A stretch of DNA of 64,000 nucleotides from Emcibacteraceae bacterium (lineage in GTDB: Bacteria > Pseudomonadota > Alphaproteobacteria > Sphingomonadales > Emcibacteraceae). Location: positions 569,501-633,500 of the forward strand of contig JAWKXO010000002.1 in NCBI GenBank assembly GCA_041396985.1, given 5' to 3'. This document shows positions 44,945 through 54,187 of this stretch, piece by piece. Below the pieces are notes generated by a model. That model was not told the origin of the DNA. It saw only the letters and a list, made by a program, of their open reading frames with translations, and did not search any database. Within the stretch, counting starts at the first letter, position 1. Each line of letters starts with the position of its first letter. Made by a program: the position numbers and the translations under genes.

Positions 44945-45268
44945 TTAGGCAGGTGGAGAAAAATTCTCAAGTCCCGGCTGTTGGTCCTCCAGTTTTATAC
45001 TAACCCCATTTTTTGAATAAAAGACTTCCACCCATTTTGGAACCAATTCATTATTGATATCTTCAATAATTGTTAAAATCATTTCTTCCGGTGACGGCCA
45101 GGCTTGCGTTAAAACCCTAGCCAAATAGTTTTTTATAGAAACATGATCAGCAATTAGCTTATCAGGTACAAAACACACTTTTAAATATATCGGTTCATTG
45201 ATTTCAACAGATATAACCCAGTTTTTTCGTCCGTCTGGTATTGAAGTAACATCGATGATCTTGGTCAT
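44945..45268 (-). CDS. Unknown 107-aa protein coupled to the FliK-like gene
   Basis: Not recognised. The 107-aa sequence has no signal peptide or membrane helix and reads as a mixed alpha/beta soluble domain: KNWVISVEINEPIYLKVCFVPDKLIADHVSIKNYL, then WPSPEEMILTIIEDINNELVPKWVEVFYSKNGVSIKLEDQQPG. The ATG follows the TAA of the FliK-like gene without any spacer (TAAATG), so it is cotranslated with it and probably works with it in flagellar export or hook assembly. That role is inference from coupling. The gene is tail to tail with fliJ. Confidence 0.6.
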   Translation of the reverse strand: MTKIIDVTSIPDGRKNWVISVEINEPIYLKVCFVPDKLIADHVSIKNYLARVLTQAWPSPEEMILTIIEDINNELVPKWVEVFYSKNGVSIKLEDQQPGLENFSPPA

Positions 45269-47602
45269 TTAAATTCTTTTCTCAAAATTTTTATTAATCG
45301 AAAGTGACTCAAATATTTTTTTTACTGAAATATTGGGCAGAGCGTTATCATTGATGATTAGTTCACCACTAAAGTCATTTTGCTTGAGAGCATCATTATA
45401 GCGTTGTGATAATTTTGTTTTAACGGCAAATGGTATCGTGTTTGCTGCTTTCAGAATTATATCAAGCGTTTTTCCTTTCAAAAGTCCGTCCAAATGGACC
45501 ATACCAAATCTGCTGAACTTGATTTCAAGCATAAAACGTGTCGCTTTTACTTTCTGACTTTCCTCGTTTTCCTGATCTTTCTTACTTTTATTACGGTCGT
45601 CATTTGAAATCTGTTTAATCAGAATAGGTACCGCGGAAATATCAGATCCATTATGTATTGGTACCAGATATGGGCGCCACTCAGCCGTTGGCCTGTCCGT
45701 TGCCATTTGGGCTATTCTTGTAAAATCATGACCAATTCTGTCGATTATTTTTTCTGCACCAACCTGCTTTAATCTGTCACTCACTTCAGGTCCCAACCAT
45801 ACCCGTGCCGGATGGACCGCGTTAATGGCACTAAGAAAAAAAATTATTCCACTGGTAAGCTGTCCCGGATTTTGCATAGCGGGTATCCTGCTTAGAAAAG
45901 CGGATGCTTCGGCTGTTGAAGCAGAACCCTGAAGTGTGCTGAGGGCTAACCCTAAACTGCCCCAGTCTTCCTGAAGTTGGTCAATTGTCTGAGGCAGAAA
46001 ATTTTCTATCCTGTTGCTTAGCTGGGTTGTGAGAGGGTTTAGGGGAAGTTCACCGCTGGTCGGTTTTCCACTTGTTACATTGATAGCCGAAGGCTGCTCT
46101 GAAATGGATGTTGTCGTTTCGGGATTTAATGGTAGCCTGTTATCCGTTAGATGATCAGCTGACAGGTGAGCAGGACTATTTTTTTCTACTGTAAAGCTGA
46201 CAATTGTTCCTGGAATTAAGGGTAAATGGCTTTGAAATTTAAGTACGGATGTGGGGGTCGCCAAATAATACGTCTTTTCGTTATTTCCATCCGTTAGGTC
46301 AGGCTTTTTGGATAAAGTTGAAGCTAAACTCTGACCATAAAGGATTGCGGAAGATCTATTTGCCTGGGCTGCCGATGCAGGATTTTGATCTTTATTTATA
46401 TTTCGGGCTGTATCAATGATAATACCTGAAATTACAGTATCATTTATACCTTGTTTTACATCGCCTTCATGTGGGCCTTCCAAAACAGATGATCTGGAAA
46501 CTATGTTGTCGGGCGTTGCTTCTAAGGCCGTTTTTAATACTGCTTCTGTCTGGCCAGAGGTGTTTTGAGTTAGAAGTCCAGCTGGCTTCTCAGCTTGAGG
46601 ACCATTAAAATTATTTTCTTCCGGTATCGCAATTGCAGCAATATTTAATTTTAAATTTTGACCGACACTGACATAATCCAACGGTGTTAGCGCATTCAGC
46701 TCTTTGATCACGGCTTCCGGCAAGCCTGCGGGAAGCACATGGTCTGTTCTGGGGACTGCCTTTATGACCTGTACGGGTATATTTTTTCCCAGAAGCTGCT
46801 CAAGTACAGATGCGGAAATACCAGAGGGGTTAGCTGTTCCATTCCCTGCTGCAATATCAGGTGAAATCTCCTGTATAAAAACATTTGATGAAACCTGACG
46901 TGGTGCAAGATTGGATGCTGCATCACGATTGGGGCTTAGCGCACCATAAACTGTGTAATTTGGTGAAGTTGTTGGTAGTGGGAGATTATCGAGTTTGTCG
47001 CCGATTTCTCTAGCAATACGCTCAGCTTTATAGAGTGTTGTTGCCTGATACTGGGACCGAATGTCAGCAATTCTGGTCTCAGCAGGCGGAGTAACAGGCG
47101 ATTTTACTGGATTATTCTGCCCGGCAATTTCCGTGAGCGTTAACGATACGGGTATCGGTACCGGTTTTTTTGATGTGGTATTATTTTGTGACGATTCAAT
47201 TATTTCTGCTTTAATTTCCTTATCTACGGTTATCACGCGTATTTCAATGGGCGTATCAGGTTTTAATTGTTTAATCTCGGCCGCAAATTTCTGATCAACA
47301 TTGACAAGATATGTGCCGAGTTCTGATGTGATAACAGTTCTGCCATCTGCGTCCTGACCATTTACTGTTGCACTAAACCGGCTGCCTGAGTCCAGTTTTG
47401 CCAGCGTAGAAGCAAGTGTAACTGCCGGGTCATGATGTGAAATAACCTTTTCTTTTTCAGTTTCTGTACTTGTCTTTCCGGTTTGTTTGTCTGCGGACTG
47501 TTCTTTTGAAGTGCTTTGGTCAGAGGCCGCACTTAACCTGTTCACGCGGGCATTGGGGTCCTGCGCGTGTACGTCCGGTGGCGGCTGCGTTATTTCACTC
47601 AT
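45269..47602 (-). CDS. Large FliK-like protein (possible second hook-length/export control protein)
   Basis: A 777-aa protein, mostly low-complexity and rich in Ser, Thr, Pro, Asn and Gln (about residues 1-560). A hydrophobic ordered C-terminal part includes RFMLEIKFSRFGMVHLDGLLKGKTLDIILKAA around 685-715 and LSQRYNDALKQNDFSGELII near 735. A long disordered ruler plus a C-terminal amphipathic domain resembles FliK, and this C-terminal stretch is FliK_C-like in layout (strand-RFG-x-V-strand-loop-helix). A clear classical fliK exists 13 kb away, so this is a paralogue or analogue. Weak ribosome site; upstream of it is flhG after 52 bp. Confidence 0.5.
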   Translation of the reverse strand: MSEITQPPPDVHAQDPNARVNRLSAASDQSTSKEQSADKQTGKTSTETEKEKVISHHDPAVTLASTLAKLDSGSRFSATVNGQDADGRTVITSELGTYLVNVDQKFAAEIKQLKPDTPIEIRVITVDKEIKAEIIESSQNNTTSKKPVPIPVSLTLTEIAGQNNPVKSPVTPPAETRIADIRSQYQATTLYKAERIAREIGDKLDNLPLPTTSPNYTVYGALSPNRDAASNLAPRQVSSNVFIQEISPDIAAGNGTANPSGISASVLEQLLGKNIPVQVIKAVPRTDHVLPAGLPEAVIKELNALTPLDYVSVGQNLKLNIAAIAIPEENNFNGPQAEKPAGLLTQNTSGQTEAVLKTALEATPDNIVSRSSVLEGPHEGDVKQGINDTVISGIIIDTARNINKDQNPASAAQANRSSAILYGQSLASTLSKKPDLTDGNNEKTYYLATPTSVLKFQSHLPLIPGTIVSFTVEKNSPAHLSADHLTDNRLPLNPETTTSISEQPSAINVTSGKPTSGELPLNPLTTQLSNRIENFLPQTIDQLQEDWGSLGLALSTLQGSASTAEASAFLSRIPAMQNPGQLTSGIIFFLSAINAVHPARVWLGPEVSDRLKQVGAEKIIDRIGHDFTRIAQMATDRPTAEWRPYLVPIHNGSDISAVPILIKQISNDDRNKSKKDQENEESQKVKATRFMLEIKFSRFGMVHLDGLLKGKTLDIILKAANTIPFAVKTKLSQRYNDALKQNDFSGELIINDNALPNISVKKIFESLSINKNFEKRI

Positions 47603-47654
47603 CTATCTTTTAGTCCAGTCTAAGTGAATGATTATGACCTAAGTCTACACCAGA

Positions 47655-48416
47655 TCAGAGCTTTTTGGCAATTTCAATGACATTTTCCCCGGCAACGCTT
47701 TGCGGATATCGTCCCAGAAGAGGAGCCTGAGCCCTGATAGCATCAGCAACATGCTTGTCTCGGTTAATAACCCCGAGTAATTTTGGCGAGATATTAAGGA
47801 AGTTCTGACATACCTTAAGTATTTTTTCAAATGCTCGTCGACCTTCATTCTGATCTTCTGCCATATTGACGACAATTTGGATTTCCGCATCATTATTGCG
47901 CATATTATGCAGCTTAATAAAAGCATAGGCATCAGTAAGGGACGTGGGATCAGAGGTTATAACCACAATTACCTTGTCAGAAGCTCTGGCAAGAGTCATT
48001 ACGGAATTCTCAACCCCGGCACCAAGATCCATAATTGTGTAATCATATTCTTCAGCCAGATTACAAATTCTTGCGCCCAGATCAATGAGCCTTTCAATTT
48101 TGAGAGAGGCGAGGGCGCCACTGCCGGATTGCCCTGATATCACATCAAAATTCAAGCCTGATGAAGCTTTGTCATAAATAGCGTCTTTTAGGGTAATTTC
48201 ATTTGAAATGACCTGTCCCAGATCATGTGGTGGCATCAATCCCAATTGAATATCCACATTGGCAAGGCCAAAATCACAATCAAAGAGAAGTGTTTTCTTG
48301 CCTTTTTGTGCAAGAGCCTGACATAAAGTCGCGGCAAACCATGTTTTGCCTACACCACCCTTGCCTGAAGCAACCGTGATGAGATTATGTTGTAAATTAT
48401 CTTGCGACTTATTCAT
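47655..48416 (-). CDS. flhG: Flagellar number regulator FlhG (FleN/MinD-like ATPase)
   Basis: ParA/MinD-type ATPase that with FlhF sets flagellar position and number. The 253-aa call uses the ATG at 48416, six codons into a frame that is also open to a TTG at 48434. It has the deviant Walker A ITVASGKGGVGKTWFAATL, TLLFDCDFGLANVDIQLGL, IMDLGAGVENSVMTLA and TSDPTSLTDAYAFIKL. It stands directly after flhF (4 bp if the ATG is used), the classical pair. Confidence 0.9.
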   Translation of the reverse strand: MNKSQDNLQHNLITVASGKGGVGKTWFAATLCQALAQKGKKTLLFDCDFGLANVDIQLGLMPPHDLGQVISNEITLKDAIYDKASSGLNFDVISGQSGSGALASLKIERLIDLGARICNLAEEYDYTIMDLGAGVENSVMTLARASDKVIVVITSDPTSLTDAYAFIKLHNMRNNDAEIQIVVNMAEDQNEGRRAFEKILKVCQNFLNISPKLLGVINRDKHVADAIRAQAPLLGRYPQSVAGENVIEIAKKL

Positions 48417-48420
48417 CTCT

Positions 48421-49452
48421 TCATTCACTTTCAAAGTTAATAATTTTCTTTTCAGGAATTCTGGTAAGTAATTTTGCCAATTTCAAGGCGTCCAGGGGTT
48501 CAATTCCATCTCCGAGATAGGGCGTAATGCCAACCCCGGCAAATGCCATTTTGCCATTTTCTGCAACGGTTATTAGGCTGGCATAACGTCGGGCCACATC
48601 AATTTTGGTAGTGATAAATCTTTTAACACCAAGAGCAGCGTATGTTTCGCTTATTTCCCTTGCTTCAAATGGATCAATCCCAGCCTGTGTGACAAGGATA
48701 GGTTCAACATCCACTTTTGCTAGAAAACTGTGCAGCTCTGTCATTTCCTTTTTGCTGTACGGGTTATACCCCATGGTATCAATAAGTATTACTTCATTGT
48801 TTTTCCGGGCGTTCTTAATCGCCAGCACCAGATCATCGGGCTTTTCCGCTTCTGTGACATTGACTTTTAGTACGCTTGCATATCCTTCAAGTTGGGCAAG
48901 CCCGCCCGTCCGGTAAACATCGGTATTGATAAGATGGACATTTTTCCCACTTAATACGAACTGGCTGGCAATTTTGGCTGTGGTAATTGTTTTGCCAGCT
49001 CCTGGTGGACCGATCAGCATTAAAGGGCGCGGTGGGGCCACACTGGTTATCGGTTCAAAATGATACATGCTGGAAAGTGCGGATGCCAGTGTTAGCTCCG
49101 GCGTTTCACACTCTAGCGATTGACCAATGTCCAGCAGTTTAAGTTTAATACTGTCCGCCAGCCCATGATGGCTCAGGCTGCTTACCAGATCGACAGTTTC
49201 CCGTGCAATATATTCTTCTTCAAGCTCACGCAGTGACTTTTTTATTGGCGCTGAAACAGGGGCAGGTGCGGGGTTTTTGTGGGGATTAATTCTTGGGGCA
49301 GGTGCTTCAATAGCGGCAGTGACCTTTACCGTTACCTTGCCGCCGATTTTATGCTCGGTCGTATCAATGATGACCGCATCATCACCCAGCGCATCGCGAA
49401 CATTCTTTAGAGCCTCTTTTATCGTTGGCGCACTAAAGATTTTAAGCTTCAT
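48421..49452 (-). CDS. flhF: Flagellar SRP-type GTPase FlhF
   Basis: Places the flagellar basal body at the pole. The ATG at 49452 with GGGTGGGG upstream gives 343 aa; the frame is open five codons further. N-terminal B domain (MKLKIFSAPTIKEALKNVRDALGDDAVIIDT), a Pro/Ala linker, then the NG GTPase with LMLIGPPGAGKTITTAKIA, LINTDVYRTGGLAQLEGYA (DTYRIGA-like), ILIDTMGYNPYSKKE (the usual DTAGR reads DTMGY) and FITTKIDVARRYASLI (TKxD). The change in the DTAGR motif may lower GTPase turnover, but this motif varies in FlhF. Confidence 0.93.
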   Translation of the reverse strand: MKLKIFSAPTIKEALKNVRDALGDDAVIIDTTEHKIGGKVTVKVTAAIEAPAPRINPHKNPAPAPVSAPIKKSLRELEEEYIARETVDLVSSLSHHGLADSIKLKLLDIGQSLECETPELTLASALSSMYHFEPITSVAPPRPLMLIGPPGAGKTITTAKIASQFVLSGKNVHLINTDVYRTGGLAQLEGYASVLKVNVTEAEKPDDLVLAIKNARKNNEVILIDTMGYNPYSKKEMTELHSFLAKVDVEPILVTQAGIDPFEAREISETYAALGVKRFITTKIDVARRYASLITVAENGKMAFAGVGITPYLGDGIEPLDALKLAKLLTRIPEKKIINFESE

Positions 49453-49515
49453 TAACCCCACCCTCAATAGTTTTTAATTGAGCTTTCCTTATAACAACAT
49501 TAATCAAAAAAAGCA

Positions 49516-51612
49516 CTAAATCTGACCCAATGTTTTAATTTTGACTTTTGGATGAATTTCATTCTGGGAAAGAACAACGGTTGCCGGTCTGAACCGCTCA
49601 ATGATTGATCTTACATAAGGGCGGATCATTGGGCTCGTCAGTAGAACAGGAAGTTCACCGGAATGCGCCTGATCTTCAAAAGTCATTCGGACCAGACCGA
49701 TAAACTCCTGTAATTTGCTGGGTGCCATAGCCAGCTGTTTTTCTTCACCATTACCGACAAGACTTTCAATGAAATTCTGTTCCCATTCTGGTGAAAGGGT
49801 GATCAGGGAAACTATGCCATCTGAATCTGCATTATCATAACTGATTTGACGGGCTAGACGGGTTCTGACATGTTCCGTTACCATGACGATATTTTGTGTA
49901 TAACCACTTGCTTCAGAAATGCCTTCCATGATGGTTGGAAGGTCTCTGATCGAAATTCTTTCACTTAGCAGGTTCTGTAATATGCGTTGAACACCGCTTT
50001 GTGAAATCTGTGACGGGATCAGATCAGAAACCAGCTTCTGATGTTCAGACGGTAAATCATCCAGCAGTTTTTGCACTTCAGCATAGGATAGAAGCTCTGA
50101 CATATTATCCTTGATGACTTCTGTAATATGGGTCGTAATGACAGTTGAGGCATCGACGACTGTATAGCCACGAAATGATGCTTCCTCTTTCATACTCTGA
50201 TCAACCCACACGGCCGGTAGACCAAATGCCGGTTCCTTTGTTGTCTCACCCTGAAGAGCAACGGGCTCGCCACGAGGATCCATCACCAGAAGCATATTGG
50301 GGCGTATATCACCCCGTCCGCATTCAGTTTCCTTAAGGCGAATGACATAGGTGTTGGCAGGAAGCTGCATATTATCAAGGATGCGAACCGAAGGCATGAC
50401 AAAGCCCATTTCTGAGGCCATTTGTCGTCTTAACGCTTTAATCTGGTCGGTAAGCCTGACACCGGACTCGTCATTAATTAATGAAAGAAGGCTATAGCCA
50501 AGCTCAAGACGGATCGGATCAATGGCCAATGCCGTTGTAATAGGTTCTTCTACTGGTTGAGCTTCTCTCGCACGATCCTCAATTGCAAGTGTTTCAGCAC
50601 GTTTTTCTTCTTCGACCTGTAATCTTGATATGGTAACACCAATTGTGGTGAGCAGTGCTGAGAAAAGAGCAAATGGGAAAAATGGAATTCCAGGCAGCCA
50701 TGCAAGACAGAATAAAAGTCCGGCTGTAACGAAAATTGCCTTAGGGTTTTTAGATAGCTGCCCAAATAAGGCTTCGTTTGTTTTACCGGTAATGCCGGCT
50801 TTGGTAATGAGAAGACCGGCAGCGGTTGAGACTATAAGGGCAGGAATCTGACTGACAAGACCATCACCGATTGTCAATAATGTATAGGCGTTGGCAGCAG
50901 CAGAAAATGACATTCCATTCTGGGCCACCCCAATGATAATGCCACCAATAATATTGACGAATGTAATCAATAGCCCGGCAACGGCATCTCCACGGACGAA
51001 TTTTGACGCTCCGTCCATTGCCCCAAAAAAGGTGCTTTCACTTTCAAGATCTTTACGGCGTTGCCGTGCCTGGTCCTCATCAATAAGGCCTGATGACATA
51101 TCTGCATCAATGGCCATCTGTTTGCCCGGCATGGCATCAAGGCTAAATCTGGCTGCAACCTCCGCAATACGGCCGGAACCTTTGGTAATGACCATGAAAT
51201 TTACAATGAGCAGAATAATAAAAACGATAATACCAATGACATAATTACCGCCCATTACGAAGGAGCCAAAGGCCGCAATAACGTTTCCGGCAGCTTCTGG
51301 TCCAGTATGCCCTTCTGTCAGAATAAGCCTGGTGGACGCCATATTAAGCGCTAGCCTGATCATGGTTGATATCAACAGAACTGTCGGAAAAGCGTTAAAT
51401 TCCAGTGGCTTTTCAACAAAAAGACAAGTCATCAATATCATGATCGAAAAAGTAATTGATATTGTAAGACACATGTCGAGCAGCCAGGGCGGCATCGGCA
51501 AGATCAGGACAACCAGAATGCAGACGACCCCAAGGGCCATCATGACATCGGATCGGCCGGTAAAAATTCCGGTAATTCCGCCGGAGGCGTTATTTGCGGA
51601 AGTATCACTCAT
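49516..51612 (-). CDS. flhA: Flagellar export gate protein FlhA
   Basis: Nonameric core of the type III export gate. The 698-aa protein has eight predicted membrane helices in the first ~325 residues (from VMMALGVVCILVVLILPMPPWLLDMCLTI). The FHIPEP signature region reads RLALNMASTRLILTEGHTGPEAAGNVI, and the cytoplasmic FHIPEP-region segment is RFSLDAMPGKQMAIDADMSSGLIDEDQARQRRKDLE. The C-terminal cytoplasmic domain (about 360-698) binds late substrates. It lies between flhF (63 bp) and flbD (18 bp). Confidence 0.96.
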   Translation of the reverse strand: MSDTSANNASGGITGIFTGRSDVMMALGVVCILVVLILPMPPWLLDMCLTISITFSIMILMTCLFVEKPLEFNAFPTVLLISTMIRLALNMASTRLILTEGHTGPEAAGNVIAAFGSFVMGGNYVIGIIVFIILLIVNFMVITKGSGRIAEVAARFSLDAMPGKQMAIDADMSSGLIDEDQARQRRKDLESESTFFGAMDGASKFVRGDAVAGLLITFVNIIGGIIIGVAQNGMSFSAAANAYTLLTIGDGLVSQIPALIVSTAAGLLITKAGITGKTNEALFGQLSKNPKAIFVTAGLLFCLAWLPGIPFFPFALFSALLTTIGVTISRLQVEEEKRAETLAIEDRAREAQPVEEPITTALAIDPIRLELGYSLLSLINDESGVRLTDQIKALRRQMASEMGFVMPSVRILDNMQLPANTYVIRLKETECGRGDIRPNMLLVMDPRGEPVALQGETTKEPAFGLPAVWVDQSMKEEASFRGYTVVDASTVITTHITEVIKDNMSELLSYAEVQKLLDDLPSEHQKLVSDLIPSQISQSGVQRILQNLLSERISIRDLPTIMEGISEASGYTQNIVMVTEHVRTRLARQISYDNADSDGIVSLITLSPEWEQNFIESLVGNGEEKQLAMAPSKLQEFIGLVRMTFEDQAHSGELPVLLTSPMIRPYVRSIIERFRPATVVLSQNEIHPKVKIKTLGQI

Positions 51613-51630
51613 CTAAGTTATTGTTCCACA

Positions 51631-52998
51631 TCATAAGCTGTCCATCTGCCCGTCACCCGGACTTGGAACATTTACGCCTTCTGACATGTAAATATTCAGT
51701 TTATTTCTCAACGTTCTGATTGAAATGCCTAAAATATTGGCCGCATGGGTTCTGTTGCCAAGACAATGTTTTAATGTATCAATAATTAAATCACGCTCTA
51801 CATCGGAAACGGTTTTGCCGACCATACTGTTTTTGGAAAGTGGTCCTGTCCCTTCAGGTGCACTGCTGCTGTCTTCACCAGACTGTATATCAACATGTGG
51901 TTTGCCGTCTGGTAACAGTATATCATTCTTACCAATTTTTGCACCGGTGGTCAGCAGAACAGCGCGGTGTAATGTATTTTCGAGTTCTCTGACATTTCCC
52001 GGCCATGAATGGTTTATAAGCACCTGCATTGCCTCGTCTGAAATTTCTTTTTCAGGAATAGCATTAAATTCAGCATATTTTTTTGCAAAATGTTTGCAAA
52101 GTACTCTGATATCCTCGGGGCGTTCCTTTAATGGGGGAATGTTTAAATTGACCACATTCAGGCGGAAATGAAGGTCTTCCCGAAAGCGTCCCTGTTTGAT
52201 TTCTTCCTTCAAATCCCGATTTGAAGTTGCCAGCACACGAATATTGACTTTTACAGGCCCGGAACCACCAACACGATCAATTTCACGTTCCTGAATTGCT
52301 CTGAGTAGTTTTGCCTGCAGGCGAATGTCCATTTCGCTAATTTCATCAAGGAAGAGGGTACCGCCGTCGGCTTCCTCAAATTTACCGATACGTCGGGCAA
52401 CAGCGCCGGTGAATGACCCTTTTTCATGTCCAAATAATTCAGATTCAAGCAGATTTTCCGGGATGGCAGCGCAGTTCACGCTCACAAAGGGTTTGTTGGC
52501 ACGTCTACTTTTGTTATGGACATAACGTGCCATAACTTCCTTACCAGTGCCTGATTCACCAGTAATCATAATGCTGGCCTCACTGGGGGCAATCTGATCA
52601 GCCAGGCTGACCACTTTCATCATGACGCGGTCCCGGTAGATAAATTCATGCTCATCTTTTGAAATTGCTGTCAGAACGGCAGCAATCAGTTCAGGGTCAG
52701 GAGGAAGCGGAATAAATTCTTTTGCCCCTGCTTTAATTGCGGCGACGGCTTCATCAGAATCATCACCAACACCACAGGCAACAACAGGTGTCGAAATGCG
52801 TTCCGATTCCAGCTGCGAAATCAGGCCGGCAATATCAAGCTTCACATCAACCATTAACAGATCAGCACCTTTTGAGCGAATGAGCTTAAGGGCTGTTTCA
52901 GTGTCAGGGGCGTGAATGACCTGTGCCCCGTTGTTAATAGCGATTTTTGATGCGGTACTTAACTGGTCTTGAAGTGATCCGACAATAATGAGACGCAT
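51631..52998 (-). CDS. flbD: Sigma-54-dependent flagellar regulator FlbD
   Basis: NtrC-type activator of class III/IV flagellar genes. The 455-aa protein has a degenerate receiver (1-120): Asp51 is kept but the acidic pair is replaced (IIVGSLQ) and the KPF lysine is missing (FIPLP). The AAA+ domain has Walker A GESGTGKE (147-154), the sigma-54 contact loop GSFTGA (194-199, usually GAFTGA), Walker B GGTLFLDEISEM and SWPGNVRELENTLHRAV. A C-terminal Fis-type helix-turn-helix (TLKHCLGNRTHAANILGISIRTLRNKL) closes it. Between flhA and motA in the same transcription unit. Confidence 0.92.
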   Translation of the reverse strand: MRLIIVGSLQDQLSTASKIAINNGAQVIHAPDTETALKLIRSKGADLLMVDVKLDIAGLISQLESERISTPVVACGVGDDSDEAVAAIKAGAKEFIPLPPDPELIAAVLTAISKDEHEFIYRDRVMMKVVSLADQIAPSEASIMITGESGTGKEVMARYVHNKSRRANKPFVSVNCAAIPENLLESELFGHEKGSFTGAVARRIGKFEEADGGTLFLDEISEMDIRLQAKLLRAIQEREIDRVGGSGPVKVNIRVLATSNRDLKEEIKQGRFREDLHFRLNVVNLNIPPLKERPEDIRVLCKHFAKKYAEFNAIPEKEISDEAMQVLINHSWPGNVRELENTLHRAVLLTTGAKIGKNDILLPDGKPHVDIQSGEDSSSAPEGTGPLSKNSMVGKTVSDVERDLIIDTLKHCLGNRTHAANILGISIRTLRNKLNIYMSEGVNVPSPGDGQMDSL

Positions 52999-53016
52999 TA
53001 AAACTTTCCTAAATCA

Positions 53017-53778
53017 TTAATCAAAATAAGCTATCCTCTGATATTGAGGTAGCATGGCATTCAGCTGTATTTCGAGACGCCTTGGATTTTCTTCACGGCC
53101 GATTGAAAGAACTCCAACCATATAGAGTGAATTCATTACAGACTCGTTCTGATAATTCCGTTCGGCTTTACTGGCCAGAGGCAGTAAAATCATATGGGCA
53201 AGCACAGCACCATAAAATGTCGTGAGCAGGGCCACCTGCATTGCCGGGCCAATTGTGCTTGGATCACTTAGATTACCAAGCATCTGTACCAGACCTATTA
53301 AAGTCCCAATAAGGCCCATCGCTGGTGCAACCTCAGCACCGCGGCGCAGAAGATCCACACTTTTAGACTGGATGCTCTGTGTATAATTAATTTCCTGTTG
53401 TAATATTTTTTCTATTTCGTCAGGTTTTGTACCATCAACAGTAAGGTTAAGGCCCTTTTGCAGGAATGGTTCATGGTTCAAATTTTTGGCCACATTTGCC
53501 ATTGCCAACAATCCTTCTGTTCTTGCCTTTTCCGCAATTTGTATCATTGAAACGCCGACATCACGAGGATCATGAGGCTTATAGACAAGCATATTAAGAA
53601 GGGCTTTTGGAATATTGATAAGATCTTTGATCGAAAAACTTACCATTGTGATGGCAACGGTACCGAATACCACAATAAGGATAGAAGGCGGGTTTAAAAA
53701 TGCCATGGGTGAACCGCCAATAAATATGGCGGATAATACCAGGATAAAACCGAGAACGATGCCAAGAAGTGTAATCAA
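53017..53778 (-). CDS. motA: Flagellar stator subunit MotA/PomA
   Basis: Ion-channel stator protein driving rotation. The 253-aa protein has four membrane helices: about residues 3-22, 32-50, 145-170 (APAMGLIGTLIGLVQML) and 180-202. The conserved cytoplasmic loop includes KARTEGLLAMANVAKNL and LLRRGAEVAPAMGLIGTLIGLV. The length and the short PomA-like start suggest the PomA-type subgroup that often uses Na+, which would suit a marine host (inference). TTG start five bases after AGGTGA. No motB follows; the partner must be elsewhere. Confidence 0.9.
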   Translation of the reverse strand: MITLLGIVLGFILVLSAIFIGGSPMAFLNPPSILIVVFGTVAITMVSFSIKDLINIPKALLNMLVYKPHDPRDVGVSMIQIAEKARTEGLLAMANVAKNLNHEPFLQKGLNLTVDGTKPDEIEKILQQEINYTQSIQSKSVDLLRRGAEVAPAMGLIGTLIGLVQMLGNLSDPSTIGPAMQVALLTTFYGAVLAHMILLPLASKAERNYQNESVMNSLYMVGVLSIGREENPRRLEIQLNAMLPQYQRIAYFD

Positions 53779-53786
53779 AATATCAC

Positions 53787-54119
53787 CTAATCTTCTACTT
53801 TAATAATTTCCGTCATGGTTATCCCGAGTTTTTCTTCAACCAATACAACTTCACCACGGGCGACTAACCGGTTATTAACGAAAATATCAACAGCTTCTCC
53901 CACCTTTCGATCCAGCTCAAGTACAGCACCAGGGCCCAGCTGCAGTAATTTGGAGACTTGTAAATTTGTCTTTCCAAGTACGGCAGACACGCGAACCGGA
54001 ACATCATAAATCGCTTCAAGGCTTTTTTCGTCAGTCTGTCCTTTCCCGGAACCGTTTGACGAAGCACCTTGGTTTTCTAGTTCCTGCCAGTCGACATTTT
54101 CTGTATCAGACATTAGCAT
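53787..54119 (-). CDS. fliN: Flagellar switch protein FliN
   Basis: C-ring component. The 110-aa protein has a disordered, acidic N-terminus (residues 1-30) and the SpoA/SURF1-type domain (35-110): YDVPVRVSAVLGKTNLQVSKLLQLGPGAVLELDRKVGEAVDIFVNNRLVARGEVVLVEEKLGITMTEII, here cited only by its key positions VLGK, LGPG, LD and ARGEVV. AAGGA lies four bases before the ATG; a second ATG is two codons on. It follows fliH by 68 bp. Confidence 0.94.
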   Translation of the reverse strand: MLMSDTENVDWQELENQGASSNGSGKGQTDEKSLEAIYDVPVRVSAVLGKTNLQVSKLLQLGPGAVLELDRKVGEAVDIFVNNRLVARGEVVLVEEKLGITMTEIIKVED

Positions 54120-54187
54120 TTTGTCCTTAATTTTTAGTTAGCTGCAGCAAAATTGCTCTTTTATAGTTTTGTTGTTTAGTATTAACT

